In this document: piece after piece, positions 1-7,282 of the stretch
Position numbering within the stretch: position 1 is the stretch's first letter
How the letters are laid out: the number at the start of each line of letters is the position of its first letter
From: Bacteroidota bacterium
Lineage (GTDB): Bacteria > Bacteroidota > Bacteroidia > Bacteroidales > JADFUO01
Reading direction: 5' to 3'
Length of the DNA: 10,836 nt
Assembly (NCBI GenBank): GCA_015222115.1
Contig: JADFUO010000286.1
Coordinates: forward strand, 1-10,836
Translations under genes and position numbers: made by a program
The notes under the pieces: model-generated
Told to the model about the DNA's origin: nothing
Databases searched by the model: none
The model's input: the letters and a program-made list of their open reading frames with translations, nothing else

Positions 1-1101
1 TATGGCGGATGGTATAATCGTCTTGACAAACAAGGAAATCCGATAGACTCCACAAAAAATACCTTTGTGCAATTTTATACAAACACAGGATTATCATTGT
101 ATTATCTCGTTACACATGATAAAAATGTACTTGAATATATTGAAAAATCAAACGAAATTGCAGAGACAAAAAGGCGTGATACTATCAATGACGGCTTTTA
201 TAATGTTTTAAACAGAGATTTAAGTGTAAAAGATTATGGTAAAAATTTCTCATCGGAAGTTGTTCCTGTTTCGAGCTATATGCTTTATTTATATCTTGCC
301 ACAAGAAATGACAAATATCTTAATCAGGCGGAAAGGATTATGAATATTGCTTTAGATAAAATGCAGTGTTCTGAAACCAACTGGATTATTGAACCATTTG
401 ATAAAGATTGGAATTATATAACAAGAAACAGTAATTTAAAAACGGAAATAAATATCGGTCATAATCAGGAAGTTGTATGGATGTTTTACCGGCTTTATCT
501 TTTAACAGGGGAAAAGGAATATTTAGATTCAACAAAAGTTATTACAGAAAAAATCTATAAATGGGGAGTTGGTGAAAATGGAGCATGGTACAGTAGTGCC
601 GGAAGAACAGACCCTTCTTTGCATACCGATTTTTCATATTGGTGGATACAGGTTTATGGAAATATGTTTGACATTTTTAATTATAAACTTACCGGAGATA
701 AAGAATATCTTAACCATTTCAAAAAAGGTGCTGATTTCTGGAATAAATATTTTATTGATAAAAAATATGGCGACACTTATAGAGGCGTTTTTCTTGACGG
801 GGAAATAAAAGATGATATAAAAGCAGATAGTGATAAAACTTCTTATCATGCAATGGAATACAGCCTTTTAACTTATCTGTATTTGGATTTATGGGTAAAT
901 GAAAAACCTGTTGAACTATATTATTGCATTCAATCTCCCAAAAAAAATGAAAAATTTTATCCATCTCCAATAGAAGATTTTTCAGTGAAAATTGAAAAAG
1001 TTACAATAAACGGAGAGAATTGGACAGATTTTAATAAAGACGAAGCATACATCAATTTGCCTGAGTTAGAAAAAGTTGAGATGAAGGTTGTTTTAAAGTA
1101 G
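1..1101 (+). CDS. AGE-fold (N-acylglucosamine 2-epimerase-like) protein, 5' end missing
   Basis: The frame is already open at base 1 (reading YGGWYNRLDKQGNP), so the gene begins outside the window; the GTG at 67 is internal. The protein resembles the AGE/cellobiose 2-epimerase (alpha/alpha)6-barrel family. The family-like pieces are a GGWYNRLDKQG segment at the left edge, a GHNQEVVWMFYRLY helix (His codon at 460-462) like the family's 'GHN(I/Q)E' helix with a catalytic His, a YWWIQVYGN helix near 640-660, and a late YHAMEYSLLTYLYL helix near 843-885. These enzymes epimerise or isomerise sugars at C2; the substrate cannot be told here. After the last barrel helix there are about 60 extra residues (from about 900) that look beta-rich and rarely end AGE enzymes. 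It ends in tandem TAG TAG stops. Its operon partners lie to the left. Fold assignment is fairly sure, activity is not. Confidence 0.72.
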   Translation, partial: YGGWYNRLDKQGNPIDSTKNTFVQFYTNTGLSLYYLVTHDKNVLEYIEKSNEIAETKRRDTINDGFYNVLNRDLSVKDYGKNFSSEVVPVSSYMLYLYLATRNDKYLNQAERIMNIALDKMQCSETNWIIEPFDKDWNYITRNSNLKTEINIGHNQEVVWMFYRLYLLTGEKEYLDSTKVITEKIYKWGVGENGAWYSSAGRTDPSLHTDFSYWWIQVYGNMFDIFNYKLTGDKEYLNHFKKGADFWNKYFIDKKYGDTYRGVFLDGEIKDDIKADSDKTSYHAMEYSLLTYLYLDLWVNEKPVELYYCIQSPKKNEKFYPSPIEDFSVKIEKVTINGENWTDFNKDEAYINLPELEKVEMKVVLK

Positions 1102-1139
1102 TAGAACACAGATAACGCGGATAAAAAAATTGCATTAAA

Positions 1140-1664
1140 ATGAATGAACAAAAGGAATTAATAATCTATGAACAGGGAGCGGAAGAATATTCCAGAACCG
1201 GCATATTCTTCGGCAATTTCATCATGCTCCTGTGGATTGCAGCAGGAACTTTCGGCTGTTGGTTTTTAAGCCCGCTTGCTGCATGGATTTATTTTGCCTT
1301 TGCTATTATTATGGTTGGTATTGTGTTGCGAAAAATTGTTTGTACAAACTGTTATTATTACGATAAATGGTGTTGTCTTGGCTGGGGAAAACTTTCGGCT
1401 TTACTTTTTAAAAAAGGAAAAATAGAAGATTTCTCAAAAAGTATAGGTATAAAAATCGCCCCGTGCATTTACGGACTTTTAACCCTAATACCGCTTGTTT
1501 TAATTATTATTTCTCTTTTTCAGGAATTTACAGTATTAAAAATTGTTGTTCTTATTTTTCTGCTTCTGGTTTCGTTTTACAGTGGAGCTATCAGCAGGAA
1601 AAAATCATGTGCAATTTGTAAAATGAGATTAATATGCCAGGGATGTGCAGTAAAAACCCAATAA
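1140..1664 (+). CDS. uncharacterised four-helix membrane protein with two cysteine clusters
   Basis: I do not recognise a named family. The 174-residue protein has four hydrophobic segments, roughly residues 22-40, 44-64, 106-127 and 133-151. The loop between helices 2 and 3 holds C68-x2-C71-x6-C78-C79 followed by LGWGKLSALLFKKG. The C-terminal tail holds C157-x2-C160-x5-C166-x2-C169. Basic residues (R64 K65, K91 K92, R153 K154 K155) lie in that loop and tail, so by the positive-inside rule both clusters and both termini should be cytoplasmic. This geometry could bind zinc or an iron-sulfur cluster, or form a redox pair; that is inference. The start has an A-rich leader and no Shine-Dalgarno, as elsewhere in the window. 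It lies 38 bp after the epimerase-like gene, and a second cysteine-rich frame overlaps its 3' end, which hints at coupled translation. Confidence 0.75.
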   Translation: MNEQKELIIYEQGAEEYSRTGIFFGNFIMLLWIAAGTFGCWFLSPLAAWIYFAFAIIMVGIVLRKIVCTNCYYYDKWCCLGWGKLSALLFKKGKIEDFSKSIGIKIAPCIYGLLTLIPLVLIIISLFQEFTVLKIVVLIFLLLVSFYSGAISRKKSCAICKMRLICQGCAVKTQ

Positions 1665-1839
1665 TAAAGCATCCTGGCTGCCCGTTCATTACCTGCTATG
1701 TGATGAAAAAAAATTTAAAGTTTGTTCACAATGTGAAAAATTTCCTTGCTCAAAATTTAAGGGGTGGGATAGAGGTGATTCATTTAACTTTTTTATCTTT
1801 AATAATATTGTAAATTTGCAGTTCAAAAAAATCATATAA
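1634..1839 (+). pseudogene. short cysteine-rich ORF split by a frame change (DUF3795-like remnant?)
   Basis: Two adjacent frames read as halves of one small cysteine-rich protein. From ATG 1634 (or 1643), inside the end of the membrane-protein gene, frame 2 reads MCSKNPIIKHPGCPFITCYV. From about 1711, frame 1 reads KVCSQCEKFPCSKFKGWDR and on to GDSF, then a TAA at 1837-1839, 2 bp before prfA. The frames meet at a run of eight A (1706-1713). One more A would join them into about 69 residues with the pattern GCPFxxCY...CxxCxxFPCxKFKxWDRGDSF, which resembles small DUF3795-type cysteine-rich proteins (from memory, unverified). Without a shift, frame 2 stops at 1811-1813. Possible causes are decay, an error in the homopolymer, or -1 slippage on the A run. 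After GDSF the sequence loses its character and runs into the prfA promoter, so the 3' end may also be lost. Confidence 0.5.
1789..1818 (+). promoter_or_regulatory. Bacteroidota-type promoter for prfA-pyrF
   Basis: TAAATTTG at 1811-1818 is an exact match to the Bacteroidota -7 consensus TAnnTTTG. A T-run (TTTT, 1789-1792) sits 18 bp upstream, where the -33 TTTG-like element is expected. Transcription would start near 1825, giving a leader of about 17 nt that is A-rich and lacks a Shine-Dalgarno. The box lies inside the tail of the broken cysteine-rich frame. It is predicted from sequence only. Confidence 0.5.
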
Positions 1840-1841
1840 AA

Positions 1842-2918
1842 ATGTTAGAAAAATTAGAAGCCATATATAAACGTTGGGAAGAGATAGGTGAACAGATGAA
1901 TAACCCTGAGGTTGTTGCTGATATGAAACGGTATATAAAATTAAGTAAAGATTATAAAGAATTGCAACCTATTGTAGATGCCTATAAAAAATATAAAAAT
2001 ATTCTTGACAATCTTGAATCGACAAAAGAAATGTTGAAAACTGAAAAGGATGAAGAGTTCAGGGAATTAGCAAAGGAAGAATTAAACGAGATGGTAAAAC
2101 AAAAGGGAAGTATGGAGGAGGAGATACGCATAATGCTGATTCCTGTGGATCCTCAGGACAAGAAGAATGCAATTGTTGAGATCAGGGCAGGAACAGGTGG
2201 TGATGAAGCAAGTATTTTCGCAGGTGACCTTTACAGGATGTATCTGAAATATTGTGAAACCAAAGGATGGAAAGCAGAACTTGTTGACATGACCGAAGGA
2301 ACTGTAGGTGGCTTTAAGGAAATAATTTTTAATATTGCAGGGGAAAATGTTTACGGACAAATGAAATACGAATCAGGTGTTCACCGTGTACAGCGTGTTC
2401 CCAAAACCGAAACACAGGGCAGGGTTCATACATCAGCTGCTTCGGTTGTGGTTCTTCCTGAAGCAGATGAATTTGATATTGAATTAAAAGACTCTGATAT
2501 TAAGAAAGAAACATTTTGCTCGTCCGGCCCCGGTGGACAGTCGGTTAATACAACCTATTCAGCTGTGAGGCTTACACATATACCAACTGGAATTATTGCA
2601 ACATGCCAGGATCAGAAATCCCAGATAAAAAATCTGGCAAAAGCAATGACAGTGCTAAGAACCAGATTATACGAACTTGAGTATAAAAAATATCTTGACG
2701 ATATTACATCAAAAAGAAAAACAATGGTTTCAACAGGCGACCGCTCAGCAAAAATACGTACATACAACTGGCCACAGGGAAGAGTAACAGACCATCGTAT
2801 TGGCTTAACAATGTATAATTTGCCTAATATTATTAATGGTGATATACAGGAGTTTATTGATCAGTTACAATTAGCAGAAAATGCAGAACGACTGAAAGAA
2901 CAAATAAACTACAATTAA
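1842..2918 (+). CDS. prfA: peptide chain release factor 1 (RF1)
   Basis: RF1 recognises UAA and UAG in the ribosomal A site and triggers peptidyl-tRNA hydrolysis. The 358-residue protein has the usual full length. The N-terminal helical part (1-100) is followed by the PCRF region beginning [14 protein letters not shown] (about 111-124). The stop-codon-reading tripeptide is P187-K188-T189 within [14 protein letters not shown]; this PxT form marks RF1, since RF2 has SPF. The catalytic G231-G232-Q233 lies in [12 protein letters not shown]. The C-terminal part contains the conserved [14 protein letters not shown] and [16 protein letters not shown] blocks. The Gln of GGQ is normally methylated by PrmC, which is not in the window. 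Start ATG 1842 follows an A-rich stretch 24 bp after the predicted -7 box. pyrF follows after 51 bp on the same strand, so the two are probably co-transcribed; I recall this pairing as common in Bacteroidetes. Confidence 0.98.
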   Translation: MLEKLEAIYKRWEEIGEQMNNPEVVADMKRYIKLSKDYKELQPIVDAYKKYKNILDNLESTKEMLKTEKDEEFRELAKEELNEMVKQKGSMEEEIRIMLIPVDPQDKKNAIVEIRAGTGGDEASIFAGDLYRMYLKYCETKGWKAELVDMTEGTVGGFKEIIFNIAGENVYGQMKYESGVHRVQRVPKTETQGRVHTSAASVVVLPEADEFDIELKDSDIKKETFCSSGPGGQSVNTTYSAVRLTHIPTGIIATCQDQKSQIKNLAKAMTVLRTRLYELEYKKYLDDITSKRKTMVSTGDRSAKIRTYNWPQGRVTDHRIGLTMYNLPNIINGDIQEFIDQLQLAENAERLKEQINYN

Positions 2919-2969
2919 AATAAATTTACATTCCCGTTTTCGTTCAGTTTATTTAACAAAGTAAAAAAT

Positions 2970-3839
2970 ATGACAAAACAAGAACTTTTTGAAATTATTA
3001 AAAGAAAAAAATCATTTCTTTGTATCGGACTTGATACAGACATTACTAAAATTCCTCAACATCTTATAAAAACCAACGATCCTGTTTTTGAATTTAACAA
3101 ACAAATTATTGATTCAACAATTGATATAACAGTGGCATATAAGCCGAATCTGGCTTTTTATGAAAGCATGGGTTTGCAGGGATGGGCAAGCCTTGAAAAA
3201 ACCATCGATTATCTGAATAAATTTAAATCTGAAGTTTTTACAATTGCCGATGCAAAAAGAGGTGATATTGGAAATACATCAAAACAATATGCCAAAGCTT
3301 TTTTTGATATTTTGGATTTTGATGCTGTTACCGTTGCTCCTTACATGGGAGAGGATTCTGTTTCCCCTTTTCTTTCGTTTGATGGAAAATGGGTAATTTT
3401 GCTGGCACTTACTTCAAACAAAGGGGCATCGGATTTTCAATTTATTAAAAATGAAAAAAAATCAAAAATGCTTTTTGAAGAAGTTTTGATAAAATCGAGA
3501 GAATGGGGAACTCCGGAAAATATGATGTATGTTGTTGGTGCTACTCAGGCAGAAATGTTGCAAGATATTCGTAAAATCGTTCCTGATAATTTTCTTTTGG
3601 TACCTGGTGTCGGCGCACAGGGTGGAAGTCTGGAAGAAGTTGCAAAATACGGTTTAAATAATCAATGCGGTCTTATTGTAAACTCTTCCCGCGGAATAAT
3701 TTATGCTTCCAACCAACAGGACTTTGCAGAAAAAGCAAGAGAGAAAGCACTGGAATTACAACTTCAGATGGAGAAGATACTGGGAGAACAAGATAAAAGA
3801 TATCCATACGGACTCCCGTTGGTCGAAAGTAAAAAGTGA
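2970..3839 (+). CDS. pyrF: orotidine 5'-phosphate decarboxylase, long (type 2) form
   Basis: It catalyses the last step of de novo UMP synthesis, decarboxylating OMP to UMP in the cytoplasm. The length of 289 residues fits the longer bacterial type 2 OMPDCs rather than the E. coli-like form of about 245. Visible motifs are CIGLDTD (18-24) at the first strand of the TIM barrel, [10 protein letters not shown] (56-65), the catalytic D94-A95-K96-R97-G98-D99 followed by [22 protein letters not shown] (211-219) at the phosphate site, and NSSRGIIYA (238-246). The key Asp-Lys-Asp set (D94, K96, D99) is intact. It sits 51 bp after prfA and ends convergent to ilvE, with 73 bp between the two stop codons. 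Confidence 0.97.
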   Translation: MTKQELFEIIKRKKSFLCIGLDTDITKIPQHLIKTNDPVFEFNKQIIDSTIDITVAYKPNLAFYESMGLQGWASLEKTIDYLNKFKSEVFTIADAKRGDIGNTSKQYAKAFFDILDFDAVTVAPYMGEDSVSPFLSFDGKWVILLALTSNKGASDFQFIKNEKKSKMLFEEVLIKSREWGTPENMMYVVGATQAEMLQDIRKIVPDNFLLVPGVGAQGGSLEEVAKYGLNNQCGLIVNSSRGIIYASNQQDFAEKAREKALELQLQMEKILGEQDKRYPYGLPLVESKK

Positions 3840-3864
3840 AGCGAAGCAAGCGACACGAAGTTAG

Positions 3865-3884
3865 CCCGCATGGGCCCGTATGGG
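3865..3884. repeat. tandem GC-rich decamer CCCGYATGGG x2 between convergent genes
   Basis: CCCGCATGGG (3865-3874) and CCCGTATGGG (3875-3884) stand head to tail with no gap, differing at one base, in the convergent gap between pyrF and ilvE. Each copy can form a 3-bp CCC/GGG stem, and the junction GGGCCC is a perfect palindrome. The block is far richer in GC than its surroundings. No T-tract follows on either strand, so a classical intrinsic terminator is not supported, though the position would suit a bidirectional transcription stop. Confidence 0.5.
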
Positions 3885-3912
3885 ATAAAAGATAGTGTTT
3901 AGTATAAATAAA

Positions 3913-4932
3913 TTACTCAATAACATAATTCCATCCATTCACATCTTTAACTTCGCCTTCCTGGATAGCTAATAATTTTTTGTACAATTTTGTTGAGACA
4001 GGACCTGCTTTACCGTCTTTACAATATTCATAAACTTTATCTTTCTCGCGGTCATAGATTTTTCCAATTGGTGATATTACGGCTGCTGTACCGCAGGCAC
4101 CAACTTCATCAAAAGTTTCAAGTTCTTCAATAGGGACAGGTCTTTGTTCAACTTTCATTCCCATTTCTTCTGCTAGTGTACGCAAACTCATATTTGTAAT
4201 AGAAGCTAATATAGAACTGGAATCCGGAGTTATATAAGTATTATCTTTTATGCCGAAGAAGTTGGCTGGTCCAGCTTCGTCAATGAATTTTTTTTCTTTG
4301 GCATCAAGAAATAATACAGAGGCAAAGCCTTCTCTTTTAGCTATGTCAGCAGGAAGCAAACTTGCTGCATAATTACCACCTACTTTTATATGACCTGTTC
4401 CTAAAGGAGCTGCCCTGTCAAAATCTCTTACAAGGTGGATTGAAACAGGCTTGAAGCCTTCTTTAAAATAAGGACCGACCGGACCAACAAAAACTATAAA
4501 TAAATATTCTTTAGCAGGACTAATTCCTACCTGAGCTCCTGTTCCTATCAAAAGCGGTCTGATGTATAATGCTGCTCCATTTCCGTAAGGCGGAACAAAT
4601 TTTTCATTTGATTTTACAACAGTTTTTATTGCTTCAAGAAATAATTCATCAGGTACTTCTGCCATCATAATTCCTGCTGCTGAACGTCTGAATCTTTTAG
4701 CATTCTCTTTCCATCTGAATATTCTTATTTTTCCGTCTTTCCCTCTGAATGCTTTCATACCTTCAAATGCTTCCTGTCCATAATGAAGACAAGTTGCAGC
4801 TATATGAATATTTATGTATTCTGAAGATGATATCTCAAGGTCGCCCCATTCGCCATTTTTCCAGTAACTGCGAACATTATAATCGGTTTTAAAATATCCG
4901 AAAGGCAAACTTTTCCAGTCAATATTTTCCAT
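3913..4932 (-). CDS. ilvE: branched-chain amino acid aminotransferase (long-form BCAT)
   Basis: This PLP enzyme transfers the amino group between glutamate and the 2-oxo acids of leucine, isoleucine and valine, the last step of their synthesis and the first of their breakdown. The 339-residue length and the motifs fit the longer BCAT group of fold-type IV aminotransferases. Visible are LHYGQEAFEGMKAFR (49-63), YIRPLLIGTGAQVG (123-136), the Schiff-base lysine K183 in GTGHIKVGGNYAAS, E219 in DEAGPANFFGI, and GTAAVISPIG (281-290) at the phosphate end of PLP. It appears monocistronic: it is convergent with pyrF and divergent from the 265-residue gene, with 106 bp between the two start codons. No clear TAnnTTTG box is seen on its own strand. 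Synthesis rather than breakdown cannot be settled, because no other ilv or leu genes are in the window. Confidence 0.96.
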   Translation of the reverse strand: MENIDWKSLPFGYFKTDYNVRSYWKNGEWGDLEISSSEYINIHIAATCLHYGQEAFEGMKAFRGKDGKIRIFRWKENAKRFRRSAAGIMMAEVPDELFLEAIKTVVKSNEKFVPPYGNGAALYIRPLLIGTGAQVGISPAKEYLFIVFVGPVGPYFKEGFKPVSIHLVRDFDRAAPLGTGHIKVGGNYAASLLPADIAKREGFASVLFLDAKEKKFIDEAGPANFFGIKDNTYITPDSSSILASITNMSLRTLAEEMGMKVEQRPVPIEELETFDEVGACGTAAVISPIGKIYDREKDKVYEYCKDGKAGPVSTKLYKKLLAIQEGEVKDVNGWNYVIE

Positions 4933-4994
4933 GATTAATTATAATTTTTTAAGGTTATTTAATAAAATATTATGTTTTGCTAAAATAAAAAAAA

Positions 4995-5019
4995 ATATTT
5001 GAATATTTGAATATTTTTG
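4995..5019 (+). promoter_or_regulatory. three phased octamers overlapping a -7-type box
   Basis: ATATTTGA at 4995-5002 and 5003-5010 is followed in exact 8-bp phase by ATATTTTT at 5011-5018. The last copy overlaps TATTTTTG (5012-5019), an exact TAnnTTTG -7 match that ends 19 bp before the ATG at 5039. No TTTG lies at the expected -33 position, which falls in an A-run. The region separates two divergent genes, so the repeats could bind a regulator of either. The promoter call is tentative. Confidence 0.35.
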
Positions 5020-5038
5020 CATAAAAAAAACCTTCAGT

Positions 5039-5836
5039 ATGGATTTAGAAGAATTAAAAAGGCTTGGCAAAGACCCGCGATTTATTTCCGGCATTCATAA
5101 TTATTGCGATAGGTGGTGCGAGCGTTGTTCTTTCACGGAAAAGTGTATGAATTTTGAATTGAGTGAAAAGCAACATAGTACACCTGAATCGCGTGATATT
5201 GAAAATGATGCTTTCTGGGAAAGTTTGTCAGATACATTTAAACTTACCCTTGAATTAGTAAGGGAAATGGCTGAAGAACAGGGTATTGACCTTGATAAAC
5301 TGGATGTAGATGATACTATGGAGCAGGAGAAACTAAGGGACGAACAGGCTGAAAAACACGAATATACAATCGCTGCAAAAAAGTATGGCAAAATGGTTGA
5401 TAAATGGTTTGAATCTGCAAAAGAGAATTTTGAAGATAAGGAAAAAAGTCTAAATAAAAAATTACTATTGGACATACCCGGTGATACACCTGAAGAGGAA
5501 GCTAAAGTAATAGAAGATGCAGTGGATGTTATTATGTGGTACCAGCATCAGATATGGGTAAAACTGATGCGTGCTGTAAGAGGACAGATGTGGGAGGACG
5601 AAGAAGACTTTGATTTTCCTAAAGATTCGGACGGGTCGGCAAAGGTTGTCCTGATTGGACTTGACCGCTCAATAGGAGCATGGGGAATACTTCTTAACAG
5701 CTTTTCCGATGATGAAAATAATATCCTGAATATTCTTGTTCATCTTGAAAAATTAAGAAAAAGTGTTGAAAAACATTTTCCGGAAGCAAGAAAATTTTAT
5801 AGACCCGGTCTTGACGGCCCGGTTGAGAAGGAATAG
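5039..5836 (+). CDS. uncharacterised acidic protein with N-terminal Cys4 motif
   Basis: I do not recognise a named family, although similar hypothetical proteins seem familiar from Bacteroidetes. The 265-residue protein has no signal peptide or membrane segment, so it should be cytoplasmic. Near the N-terminus, C23-x3-C27-x2-C30-x5-C36 lies in HNYCDRWCERCSFTEKCMNF, a compact four-cysteine set that could hold zinc or an Fe-S cluster. The middle (about 50-155) is strongly helical and charged, rich in E, D and K. A second hydrophobic-aromatic part (about 165-190, VIMWYQHQIWVKLMRAVRG) is followed by an acidic stretch WEDEEDFDF and a helical C-terminal half ending HFPEARKFYRPGLDGP. It stands alone, divergent from ilvE and convergent with the ABC exporter operon, so context gives no functional hint. 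The start ATG is placed just after the predicted -7 box. Confidence 0.85.
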   Translation: MDLEELKRLGKDPRFISGIHNYCDRWCERCSFTEKCMNFELSEKQHSTPESRDIENDAFWESLSDTFKLTLELVREMAEEQGIDLDKLDVDDTMEQEKLRDEQAEKHEYTIAAKKYGKMVDKWFESAKENFEDKEKSLNKKLLLDIPGDTPEEEAKVIEDAVDVIMWYQHQIWVKLMRAVRGQMWEDEEDFDFPKDSDGSAKVVLIGLDRSIGAWGILLNSFSDDENNILNILVHLEKLRKSVEKHFPEARKFYRPGLDGPVEKE

Positions 5837-5857
5837 AAATACAATGGATATATAAGT

Positions 5858-5921
5858 AACCATTTAACCATGAAGTAATTAAACCATGAAGCAATGAAAC
5901 CATTTAACCATTCAATTATTT
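5858..5921. repeat. phased octamer array, AACCATNN type
   Basis: Eight consecutive 8-bp units fill the convergent gap between the 265-residue gene and the ABC permease gene. AACCATTT occurs at 5858 and 5898, AACCATGA at 5866 and 5882, and AACCATTC at 5906. Degenerate units AGTAATTA (5874), AGCAATGA (5890) and AATTATTT (5914) stay in phase. The hexamer AACCAT thus recurs at steps of 8, 16, 16 and 8 bp. The array ends 6 bp before the permease stop codon and is not translated on either strand. No terminator hairpin is seen there. Confidence 0.65.
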
Positions 5922-5926
5922 TAGTT

Positions 5927-7282
5927 TTAATACTTCAGCCATTTCCACAATTCCTTATAATTAACTTTTTTTCCATACATTAATATTCCTGTACGGTAAA
6001 TTTTGGCTGCAAGCCATGTTGTTCCTAAAAATCCAAGGACTAACAGCGACATGGAAAGGATCACCTCAACATTAGAAACTCCGAAAGGAATTCGCACCAT
6101 CATAATTATTGGAGACGTTAAAGGTATAATTGATAACCAGAATGAAACAGGTCCTTCGGGATTTTGAATAATAAATTGTGCCATAATAATTGCAAAAATC
6201 AAAGGAATGGTTATTGGCAGCATAAATTGTTGTGTGTCTGCTTCACTATCAACAGCCGAGCCGACTGCAGCAAACAAAGCGGCATATAATAAATATCCGA
6301 AAAGAAAATAAAATAAAAACGATAATATCATTACTCCGAAATTAATGGAATATATGGCTTCAAAAATCTGAGTTATCTCATCTGTGTTTTCATTGGTGGT
6401 TTGAAGTTGCTCAGCAGGGATTAACTGATTATTGGTTGAAAGGATCTCGGTGCTTTTTACTGGAAGTTTATCAGCGAATGAAATCTGGAAAATACTTACA
6501 ATTGAAAATGTCAGAACTATCCACAATAAAAGCTGTGTGATTCCAACAAAGGCTATTCCAATGATTTTTCCCATCATCAACTGGAAAGGTTTTACTGATG
6601 AAATGATTACTTCAACAATACGGCTTGTTTTTTCTTCAATAACTCCCCGCATTACCTGTGCGCCGAAAAGAAATATGAAAAAATAAATTAAGATACCTGA
6701 AAAAATTCCCAGAACCATGCTGACTTCAGTAAAGGTTTTTTCTTCATAACCTTCTTCGGTTATTTTTATAGTTGAAAGGTTTATTGAGGTTTTTATTGAG
6801 TTGGGAATATCCATGGCTATTTCCCTGTCCTTATGGTCAAGATTGAGTTTGTTAATATTAATTATTAATTTTTGCTCTTCAATCTCTTTGACCATCACCC
6901 TTTTTATGTAACTTTTTACATTTATATTCGGTTGGATGTCGGAATATAAAATGGCTGTAGTGGGAAGGGCTATTTGTGTTTTTGGAATGTAAAGCAAGGC
7001 GTAATCACCGCTTTCTGCAAAATTGTTTTTAGCTGTTTGTAAATCAGTAAAAATATGACGAAATGAGATATTATCGGTATTTGTGAATTTATTAAAAAAA
7101 ATGCCTGTTTCATCTAAAATTTCAATAACCTTTTTTTCAGAATCGGATAATTGGGCAATATATATTGGCACTATCATCAAAGCTGCCATTAAAACAGGTC
7201 CGAGTATTGTCATTATGATGAACGACCTTTTTTTAACCCTTGTCAGATATTCCCTTTGAATTATTAATAATATTTTTTTCAT
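5927..7282 (-). CDS. ABC-2 type exporter permease (NatB/YhaP-like)
   Basis: This is the membrane subunit of an ABC exporter; NatB-like relatives are linked to sodium or drug efflux, but the substrate here is unknown. The 451-residue protein follows the family plan. It has a cytoplasmic start (MKKILLIIQREYLTRVKKRS), a first helix at about 21-43, a large extracytoplasmic domain (about 45-185), then five more helices at about 188-210, 238-266, 314-341, 355-373 and 407-427. The cytoplasmic loop EEKTSRIVEVIISSVKP (216-232) is the hallmark of this family and should contact the ATPase. A short basic tail (YGKKVNYKELWKWLKY) closes the protein. Its ATG lies within the end of the ATPase gene: the two overlap by 4 bp (7279-7282, ATGA type), indicating translational coupling. 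It is the last gene of the pair. Confidence 0.9.
   Translation of the reverse strand: MKKILLIIQREYLTRVKKRSFIIMTILGPVLMAALMIVPIYIAQLSDSEKKVIEILDETGIFFNKFTNTDNISFRHIFTDLQTAKNNFAESGDYALLYIPKTQIALPTTAILYSDIQPNINVKSYIKRVMVKEIEEQKLIININKLNLDHKDREIAMDIPNSIKTSINLSTIKITEEGYEEKTFTEVSMVLGIFSGILIYFFIFLFGAQVMRGVIEEKTSRIVEVIISSVKPFQLMMGKIIGIAFVGITQLLLWIVLTFSIVSIFQISFADKLPVKSTEILSTNNQLIPAEQLQTTNENTDEITQIFEAIYSINFGVMILSFLFYFLFGYLLYAALFAAVGSAVDSEADTQQFMLPITIPLIFAIIMAQFIIQNPEGPVSFWLSIIPLTSPIIMMVRIPFGVSNVEVILSMSLLVLGFLGTTWLAAKIYRTGILMYGKKVNYKELWKWLKY

Noticed and set aside
569..970. Overlapping open frames on both strands inside the epimerase-like gene
   Set aside because: They lie wholly within a gene with clear family motifs and have no recognisable protein features.
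1106..1122. ACACAGATAACGCGGAT between the first two genes as an interspersed repeat fragment
   Set aside because: It resembles intergenic repeats I recall from Bacteroidetes, but a single short copy in the window cannot support a repeat call.
5101..5475. Minus-strand serine-rich frame of 124 codons opposite the Cys4 protein gene
   Set aside because: Its Ser/Phe-rich composition is the mirror of the Glu/Lys-rich sense frame; a shadow frame.
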